DNA from: Aphelenchoides besseyi
Taxonomy: Eukaryota > Nematoda > Chromadorea > Rhabditida > Aphelenchoididae
Length of the DNA stretch: 64,000 bases
Direction of reading: 5' to 3'
NCBI GenBank assembly: GCA_024699855.1
Contig: JAMPIQ010000002.1
Coordinates: 17,112,001-17,176,000 of the forward strand
Numbering within the stretch: position 1 is the stretch's first letter; the number at the start of each line of letters is the position of its first letter. Below, piece after piece: positions 56,716-64,000 of the stretch. Below the pieces are notes generated by a model, which saw nothing but the letters and a program-made list of their open reading frames with translations, did no database searches and was not told where the DNA came from. Both the position numbers and the translations under genes were made by a program.

Positions 56716-57041
56716 ATAAACTTTTTAACTGTGTTTCAGAAGCTTCAAACACTGTTTTCATTCACATTGTTTACTTTTGTGGCTTCAAGTCTCCTCTTTT
56801 CCGCGAGTAGGTGCATCCGTGAACTACAAATTTTGTGTGCTTATGAAAAGAACACAAATACACTCGACTGTGAAACCCATCAAAAAACATTTCCCGTACT
56901 TTCGCCGCTGAATTCAAAGAAAAAACTGATTAGTCGCGGGGTGCGCGAAGGGTCGTTGCAAACGACTCGAAAACTTCTTACCACTTATTCTCGTGAACCG
57001 AGTTCGTCGTTTACGCGTCCACTTTCGGTGTCTTTCATTCA
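56716..57041. other. Intergenic, SDF2-like to epoxide hydrolase
   Basis: An open frame at 56731-57087 runs through here in plus orientation but starts at a non-ATG codon and lacks motifs. Probably the epoxide hydrolase promoter. Confidence 0.45.
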
Positions 57042-58470
57042 ATGGCCGAGTTTAGTAAGCTCTGTCATCGATTCACTAGCTATTTGAACGTCACGAAAAT
57101 GATCGACCTTCGCCATTGGATGCGCATTTTCGTTCTCTGGGCTTTAGTCGGGACCTTTTCGTTCATTACTGCCGCCAAGTAAGTGCCCACAATTCCGATG
57201 CATTGAAATGATCTCGACTTTCAGATTGGCGTATTCGTGGTTCCGAAAACGCGGCAACTACTTCTACGTTAAGCCCCACAAGAAGCCGGCCGTTCTCAAC
57301 GAGTTTAAAGACGGTTATTTCGACCTCTCGGTTCGTTTTCATTCTCTCGATTTGTCTGAGATTTGCTCTTTCAGGAAGTTCGTCTTCACTATGTCGAGGC
57401 CGGAGATCCAAATCGACCGAAAATGTTGTTTGTTCATGGTAATTAACAATCCCACTAACTAAACTAACTTCTTTAATTTCAGGTTTTCCTCAATTTTGGT
57501 TAGTGCCCGGAGATATCGAAAAAACGAGAATCGGAATTTAGGTACTGTTGGCGACATCAATTGCGTCACTTTCAAAAAGATTACCATGTTATCGCGTTGG
57601 ACATGCGCGGCTACAACGAGAGTGATAAGCCTCACGGTGATCAGATTCATGCAACGGAACTTTTAAGAGATGATGTTTTAGGAATCGACAACTACCGAAT
57701 CGATCGATTGGTCAAGGACTTGGACGAAGTAATTCAACAGTTGGGCGGCAAAACAACGTTGATAGGGTGAGCAAATTTCATGTGTAATCGAGTGAATGTC
57801 AATATTCCAGTCACGATTGGGGTGCAATTGTCTGCTGGAGTTTGGCAGCTGAACGTCCATCGATTATTGACAAACTCATTATCATGAATGTTCCGGAACC
57901 ACGCGCATTCAGACATGTTATCTCTACAAGTGCCCGGCAACTTTTGGCTTCTTGGTTTGTAAAGAATTTAAAATGAATACTAAACGCTTTTTCAGGTATA
58001 TGTTCATGTTTCAAGCTCCCTATTTGCCAGAGTCTGTATTCCGAGCCGAAGATTTGAAGACCGTGGAGACTATGCTTCGAAAGTCAATCAAAGACAAAGC
58101 CAAAATGACTGATGACGACATCGAAGCTTACAAGTACGCGCTCTCTCAACCTTACGGATTGACGGGCCCACTCAATTACTATCGCGCGGCTCCACGTTAC
58201 ATGCACGATGTTCATCGTCAACGCGAACTCACGGGCTTGATTCAATCGAAAACGTTGATTATTTGGGGCGAACTGGACACCGCATTGACTGTTGCCGGTG
58301 CTCATGCATCTCTACGCTTTTGCGCTGATGCCCAGTTGAAATTAATCCCTACAGCATCACATTTCGTTCAAGAAGACGAACCCGAGAAAGTGAACGCCTA
58401 TATCGAGGACTTTATTGCTCAAGTCGACTGGCCGACTCTTGATGATGCCACAGCAAAAGCAGCATTGTAA
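57042..58470 (+). CDS. Membrane-anchored epoxide hydrolase (alpha/beta hydrolase, CEEH-like)
   Basis: Seven exons encode about 400 residues. An N-terminal anchor (WMRIFVLWALVGTFSFITAA) is followed by the hydrolase fold: EVRLHYVEAGDPNRPK, the oxyanion motif HGFPQFWYCWR, IALDMRGYNESDKP, and the nucleophile in GHDWGAIVCWSLA. The cap region (MFMFQAPYLPESVFRAED; PLNYYRAAPRY) provides the ring-opening tyrosines. The acid is in IIWGELDTALT and the histidine in PTASHFVQEDEPEKV. All catalytic residues are present. Such enzymes hydrolyse fatty-acid epoxides to diols; in C. elegans CEEH-1 acts on epoxides of linoleic and arachidonic acid. The end is DDATAKAAL at 58470. ATG at 57042 is chosen because it opens the exon with the anchor; an in-frame ATG 20 codons later is possible. 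Confidence 0.91.
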
Positions 58471-58875
58471 TTCGATGTAGTCTAATTTATCGTATATTAA
58501 CGTAGTTCCCTGTGCATTCCTTTCTAAATCTTGGGCTTGTTTTTATTGTCTGCCACACTGTTTGTTTCTGCTCCTGTGAACACAAAACGAATCTCCCGTT
58601 TGATAATAAAAGATGCCATGAAGAGTTTCCATTTGAATCTTTACAAACAACTTTTGGCAATAGATGAAGACATTTGGAATTTAGTGCTCTTTACACTCGG
58701 ATCACACATGAGCTTTGACTATGTACCTTTTGAAAACAACCAACCATCACAAAAGGTTGTGCAGTAATGTCTCCAAAGCATTGGAACAAGTTGAGCGCTC
58801 TTCTGATCTTTGTTGAATGATAATTGGAGATTCATTTTCACTCTAACTTTCGAACTTATCGGTCAACACGCGAAA
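58471..58875. other. Intergenic with an unassigned open frame
   Basis: A 78-codon frame (58531-58767) reads like protein but starts at TTG; its first ATG would leave about 50 residues (MKSFHLNLYKQLL...) without recognisable features. Not called as a gene. Confidence 0.4.
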
Positions 58876-59233
58876 ATGTCCGAAGATGACAAGCCGTTCT
58901 ACAGCGATTGGACGCTTTGTTGTGAAACGGAAACACCGTTTCAGAACTGCGAAGTAGAAGTCGAGTATTACGAGCTGTAATTTCCAATCGTTCATTCAGC
59001 AATTTACTTCTTTGTTTCAGACTTCAATATGCCGCGTGGCTAATTGGTGTGACGTTCCTAGTGACTTCCGTTCTTGTAATATCTTCGTTCTTCTCGAGTT
59101 CCAGTTTTGGATGTTTAAAATGGCAAGTTTGCTAGTCGTCTTCTGATCCTTTCTTTTCAGCGGCAAGAACCGTTCGAAAATTCAAAGCGTATCTGCGGTG
59201 AATGGGTCCTCTCACAAACCTTCAAGCGTTTAA
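58876..59233 (+). CDS. Small single-pass membrane protein, unrecognised
   Basis: Three exons encode about 91 residues. The N-terminus is acidic and Cys-containing (MSEDDKPFYSDWTLCCETE, then TPFQNCEVEVEYYELLQY). One membrane helix follows (LIGVTFLVTSVLVISSFF), then a short polar tail (CGKNRSKIQSVSAVNGSSH). The second intron begins GCAAGT, the usual form of a GC-AG intron, if the tail frame above is right. The alternative is a GT donor four bases later, giving a different, longer C-terminus in another frame. I cannot decide from sequence alone. No family is recognised. It sits between the epoxide hydrolase and sulfotransferase genes on the same strand. Confidence 0.6.
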
Positions 59234-59462
59234 CGAGGATTGTTTCTCAAATGTTTTATTGGATAAAAATATCAACTTTCACTACGAAACTTTTATCATT
59301 GATTTTGAATGCAAAAGACAACAAGTGTAATGAGGCTTTTTGAACGTAGAACACGTGGATCAGATCGGTGTTAAGCGGCTTAACATACCGAATAACGATT
59401 TTCGAACTCAAAGACCGCTCCGTGGGTGATTTAAGAGATCGGTTCGAATCGTTTGAATTCAA

Positions 59463-60837
59463 ATGGCGCGGCTGCGAATCGACTGGTGTTTAGCTTTGAT
59501 GGTCGGAGCACTGTTGAATGCTTCGATCAATTACGTTTTCATTGATAACACATCATTGGTTGGACCGTCGAAGTTGATCGAACAACAAGTGAGTACATCT
59601 TCGTCATTAAAACGGAAATTCGATGATGGCAACTCGGGCAGCAAACAAATCAATCTAACTGCCGATACGGACGAGGAATCTAAAGAAGTGAACGCAAAAC
59701 AAAAGATTCTTAAACGGACCACTTGTTCAATGCGCGGTTTCGAACAGTCGACGATTCGCAGACAAAACAACCATGTAAGTCTTGGGCGTTGAACACCATT
59801 ATTCCCGCTTTTCTAGCAACTTCCCAACGTCCAATTGAGCTTCGACAACAACTCGGAAACGGGAGTATGCGCGGAAGCGAATGCTGACAAATGTCTTCCG
59901 GCATTTACAGCGATCAATTTGTCTCCGTTGTACTTCGTAAGTAATCAGTTCGTTTGCAGAGTGAAACGAAGTTCTAGAGTGCGAAACCAACCAAAACTTC
60001 CGTCTGCATGATCCACAAATCGATGTCTACGGTGATGAGAGCGCTTCAATGCTTGCTAAACAATCCGCTCAAATTTCTATACTCCGAAAAAGATCTTCTG
60101 GATCCCGGCCGGTAAGAGACTTTCGACTGCTCATACGGTTTTTAGTTCCGGTTGTGATAGCAACTCAGCTTTTGCTTATCACGACTTCCGAAAAGCGGCC
60201 AAAGAACGTAACATCACAACCGAAAACGGTTGGGAGTACGTGCTCGTTGTTCGCGATCCAATCGATAGGTTTATTTCCGGTTACACACATCTTTGTATAT
60301 AGTGAGTTTGAACCGAAGACGAAGTCAAACTTTTTACAGTGGTATGATTGCCGATTGTGTGCATCGATGCAACGGTTGTGGTGCGAATTTGACGTGTTTT
60401 TTGGAGCGACAGTACGAAAAGTTTAAGAAGATGGCGGCTAATGGTCGAAACATCGATCGTACAACCTCTCATATGGCTCCGCAATCTTGGTCCGATTTCA
60501 CTCGATACCTTCAATTCTGTTCACTTCTAGGCACTGCAATCTGAAGGAACTGCACTCGAATTACACGTTTCTGCGCTACAATTCCAATAGCGAGAGGTTT
60601 TTCCGCGACGATCTTCGACCGTTTCTGATTTCTCGTAACGTCTCAACATCGGCAATCAATTACATTCATCGGCGATTCACTTCGACGCGAACCGGCCACT
60701 CGACAACCGGATTCGCATTGAGGCCGTGGCTGGAGAAGAGGATTCGAGGGTCGCGATATTTGTTGCGACTGTTCATGCAAATTTACTTCTACGACTACGA
60801 GGTCTTCAATTGGCCCCAACCGCAGATACCCGAATAA
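59463..60837 (+). CDS. Golgi carbohydrate sulfotransferase, nematode Sulfotransfer_2 family
   Basis: Six exons encode a type II membrane protein of about 360 residues. A short N-terminus precedes the anchor LALMVGALLNASINYVFI, then a variable polar stem. The catalytic part begins SVCMIHKSMSTVMRALQC, the 5'-phosphosulfate-binding loop of PAPS, and continues with EYVLVVRDPIDRFISGY (3'-phosphate binding). A cysteine-rich block follows (CVHRCNGCGANLTCFLERQY), then SHMAPQSWHCNL across an intron and ELHSNYTFLRYNSNSERFF. This order is typical of the large nematode group related to carbohydrate sulfotransferases. It would transfer sulfate to glycans in the Golgi; the acceptor is unknown. The intron at APQSW is placed to restore the family frame. 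End at QPQIPE. Confidence 0.87.
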
Positions 60838-61642
60838 AACTTCGTACTCTCCAGTTCTTTTTTCTCGGATTAAACAAACGAACGGCCCTCCAAAATGAAT
60901 CAACTGCTAAACAACACTTTTCCATTAGAGCGTCAGCTGTTCAAGGATTGGAGGGCCTCGTGTACTCATCTTTTCATGATAATCACTCACTCGTCTTTCA
61001 TGTTGACAACACGCACAAAAAATCGGCGGACGTAAAAGTTTGGGAAATTGGCGTCCAATGGATCCCAAAAAAAAGTGCCGAAGAAGCGAGAACGTTACGT
61101 GCGTCGCTTCTCGCAATCACACGTTCCACTCACGCTTTGCGTTTTTTAATTTCCAATCAAAATTACGTTTTTTGTCCAAAAAGATTCGAATTTTTTGTCG
61201 TCGACTCGAAAACGTTTTTTCGTTTCCGTTCGCGTGCTGTTGCATCTTTTCTTTCCGTACATTGCGCGTCGACGCAATGCGTGAGTGTAAATTAGTTACG
61301 GCCGACGGTTTGCAAACCTTCTCTCCGAACGTCTCGGCGCTTTCAAACGTTCGATCGGAAACGTCGAGCGCGGGTTCCGCGCATTTTCATTCGCATGCAA
61401 ATTTTGCGCCCATCCATAACGGTCAACAGATTTATGATGTGCGAGAAGACTTCTCGCGATTTGTTGGATTTCGATCGAAACTTTTAAGTTCGATTTCCGC
61501 CGACCATCTGTCTCTTAGCGCTCCAATTGCACGTGTTGAGTCGTGAGTCAACGGGCCTCCTCACGAAAGAGTTCGCCACCGATCCACGACCTTTAATCTC
61601 CGTGAAATGTTTTCAGGAAGTTGGTCGAGAGTCTTCGGCTAA
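60838..61642. other. Intergenic, low stop density, no gene
   Basis: Overlapping frames of up to 189 codons exist, but none has a motif or exon chain. Long runs of TTTTTCG/CGAAAA words dominate. The end carries an acceptor (ATGTTTTCAG near 61616) that fits spliced-leader addition to the next gene. Confidence 0.5.
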
Positions 61643-63879
61643 ATGGCCACGGGTCACAGTAAAACGGCGGATCGTCGTCCGAACATCGCCGAACCGAATA
61701 CCACCGGAACGAGGTAAGTCCACCGCGCCATTGACCTTAACACCGATGGCACCATCTGGTCAATCGGTCGGTTCTCGATCGTCTCAGGTGTTTTTATTCG
61801 AAGGCGAAACGGAAGTTTTCGTTGTTTACTTTTGCTTCAGCATCAGCTGTTTTTATAAGCGCGCAACACTTCCCGAAGACATCGCACTCGTCACACGCAA
61901 ATAGAAAACTGACGAGTGGAAATCCGAGAAAATTTGCGTTCGATTCTCTTTCGCGTTTTGAGTTAAAAGTATTTTCCCACATGCTAGCCACGTAGCCAAT
62001 AGTTTTGGTCGAAACCATGAGGTTTGTTTTTGATCTCCAACTGCGACTTTCAATTTTTTGGACCTCCAACAGCGCGTACTTTCGCTGTTACGTCAATTCA
62101 AAGGTCAAATGTGAAATCACGTTCAATGTTCCTTTTATGACTCATCACATGAAACTTGTAACTTGATTTTAACGATTTTCAGTTGGACTTCGATTCGTTG
62201 GAATCGTTCATCGGGGTCGGCTGGCGGCTCAGTTAGCGCACGAACCGCGAGATTCGCAACCACCAGTCCACAGACTTCAACGACGAACTCCGTGGCGTCG
62301 ACATCGACGAATGTTGGCGGAATTCGTGCACGTTTCAACGATTCGAACAGGTAGCTCGTCTAATCAAACAATCTCACTTGTTTCTTCAGAACAACAAGTC
62401 CAATGGTTTTTACGAATGTGCAGCCAGCGAATCCGAAACCCTCGGCTATTGCCGCCACTTCAGTTAACACAACACCAATCGAACGTCCGGTTCGATCAAC
62501 AACCAAATCGACGGCAACCAACGACTACATTCGAGCGATAACGAGAAGACGAGCGGTCGAAGAAAATCGATCGAACTCAACAGTCAGTCCAAGCACTTCA
62601 ACTCAAACTCGATCAACTGTGCCCGAAGTTCTAAGTCGATTCGGCAGTCGAAATCCCGCGTTTCTTGCCGGTGGTGTTGTACGAACGTCGGCACCTCCAC
62701 AAACAACCAGGTAATCGAGGTGTCAATTGAATGAACCCATTTTTTCCAGCAGACCGATCGCCAAATCGGAACGACCGTGGCGTCAAAGATTGGCGGATTC
62801 TGCGCGTATACGAAATCTTGAGGACGTTACACGTGATCTAATACCCGGTAGCCGTTCATCCGCCGCATCACTTTCACCATCTTCGACCGTCGCATTGCTT
62901 CGCAATCAACAACAACAACTTCGTCAATCGCCTTCGGTCGTCAACGCCTCCACTCCAACATCGAGTGTTGCGTTGCGAAATTACGAATCAAAAGTGAGTT
63001 TTGGGTATTCAGTTTGCAGAAAGCTTTTATTTTAGTTCAAAAATCGAAACTTCTCATCTGATTCCTCCCGACCAACTTCTCTGATTTTAACCTCCAACTC
63101 GCTGACCAACAAATATCGACCGCGAACGAGCATTACCAGTGCAACTTCGGGACTACCGGTCGGTGGACTGTCGCGAAACTCATCAACGGCTTCTTCCAAT
63201 CTATCACTTCTGTCGGCCATGCCAACAACGTCAAGTTCGCGGTTTCGTTCGGCTCTTGCTTCTTCAACACCGTTGAGTATAAGCACTCGTTTCACTTCGA
63301 CAGCAACTCCAACGGCACGTCGTTTGGCATCGACAGTGATGACGAGGTGCGTTCGAAAGCTTTTTGTTTGTTGATATTTCGCTTAACTTCTTGCTTGTGT
63401 TTATTTCAACTATTCAGAGGTTACAGTTCGCAGCGTCCGTCCTATTCAACAGCAACTGCAGTGACTTATTTACCCACAAGGTAATTCGATTGAAGTGCTG
63501 AATTGCCGTTTTGACGAATCTGCTTTTCATTTAAAACTTTTGCTTTTTCAGTCGTGGAGACGAACATAAACGAATGGGCGAAGGAACTCGCTGGAGAAAG
63601 GTAATGGCAACTCGTCTACTACGAGCTTCGATTTAGGTCGAAAATCCGCCACAAGTGGAGCGACAATCGCGAAGAGGTCTCTGACGTTTTTCATTACTCT
63701 GTTGAGTTCGGATTTCAGATCGAAGTTCAAGTGCGAAACGCAGAAGTCGCTCACGCTCTCTGGCCAACGAACCACCACCACCGAATTCATCGTCAGATGA
63801 AGAGAATCAAAAGAACGAGAATCAACGAGTGCCGCCGCGAGCTCGACGTTTACGGAAAAAGTCGAGTACGACAAGTTAG
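61643..63879 (+). CDS. Ser/Thr/Arg-rich low-complexity protein with RS tail
   Basis: Nine exons chain with consistent phases. It starts MATGHSKTADRRPNIAEPN at 61643, followed by a 465-bp first intron. Then come Ser/Thr/Asn-rich segments (TSPQTSTTNSVASTSTNVG), SRFGSRNPAFLAGGVVRTS, RPIAKSERPWRQRLADSARI (the only more ordered stretch), and NQQQQLRQSPS. The C-terminus reads VENPPQVERQSRR, then RSSSAKRRSRSRSLANEP and PRARRLRKKSSTTS with TAG at 63877-63879. The tail resembles RS domains of splicing factors or a nuclear-localisation signal. No folded domain is visible, so most of the protein is probably disordered. I chose the splice pattern near 63601-63720 (a 39-base exon between two introns) because it alone keeps the RS frame. 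Function is unknown; nuclear location is inferred. Confidence 0.65.
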
Positions 63880-64000
63880 TTTTGGAGGGTCCAGTTTAGA
63901 GGGGCGGCTGTTTTGTGTGACCACTTTGTCGTCAGCTTGCCGACTAGTCCCGAGCCTTCGAAAACGAGTTGTTTCTGATTATGACAACCGTTGAAGAGTC
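63880..64000. other. Window end, nothing assigned
   Basis: The last 120 bases follow the stop of the RS-tailed gene. No polyadenylation signal is visible, so the 3' UTR probably continues past the window. Confidence 0.4.

Noticed and set aside
58531..58767. 78-codon frame after the epoxide hydrolase
   Set aside because: Non-ATG start and no family resemblance; likely 3' UTR or intergenic.
59436..59456. GGTTCGAATC, a possible tRNA B box
   Set aside because: No matching A box or cloverleaf can be drawn at the right distance upstream.

Overview
The window reads as nuclear DNA of a nematode, most likely a chromadorean. The reasons are: dozens of very short introns (about 35-50 bp, GTAAGT...TTTCAG or TTTTAG); splice-acceptor sequences directly in front of start codons, as expected for spliced-leader trans-splicing; nematode chemoreceptor genes (two Sre-like, one Srd/Str-like); tyrosinases with C-terminal ShKT repeats; and a nematode-type Sulfotransfer_2 enzyme. 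I cannot name the species. All gene models were spliced by hand from reading frame, splice sites and family knowledge, so exon borders are best estimates.

Layout. 1-10.7 kb is repeat territory: a Helitron/PIF1 helicase remnant with GC-rich hairpins and a diverged ~168-bp tandem repeat, a complete but frameshifted Ty3/gypsy retrotransposon with 179-bp LTRs (3892-8722, minus strand), a 5' fragment of a mariner element that stops at the gypsy LTR, and an almost intact IS630/Tc1-mariner-superfamily element with TA target duplications (9359-10736). 10.9-17.5 kb holds an SLC17-like MFS transporter, two tandem Sre-like receptors and a small tail-anchored protein. 20.0-22.7 kb is an SLC26 anion transporter. 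After a gene-poor 5.4 kb comes an Srd/Str-like receptor (28.1-29.2 kb).

29.9-42.7 kb contains two same-strand secreted tyrosinases, each with copper-A and copper-B histidines and four ShKT repeats. Between them lie a DHRS1-like dehydrogenase (with a 558-bp element carrying perfect 131-bp inverted repeats in one intron), an ELO fatty-acid elongase and a thioredoxin-like relic without a visible CxxC. 42.9-46.3 kb has an uncharacterised multi-pass protein and a six-finger C2H2 protein. A gene-free 4.9 kb tract with many TGTTTGC sites follows.

51.1-60.8 kb is compact and mostly housekeeping: WDR20-like WD40 protein, RAMAC cap-methyltransferase cofactor, eIF3 subunit h, SDF2-like ER protein, epoxide hydrolase, a small membrane protein and a sulfotransferase. 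The window ends with a Ser/Thr/Arg-rich protein with an RS tail. Genes alternate strands, with two head-to-head pairs (WDR20/RAMAC, eIF3h/SDF2) and one close tail-to-tail pair (RAMAC/eIF3h).

I see no convincing wholly new multi-gene system. The strongest leads are the tyrosinase-ShKT pair with a matched loss of two cysteines in one repeat, the perfect-inverted-repeat element, the gypsy start codon built at its LTR/primer-site junction, and the TGTTTGC cluster.
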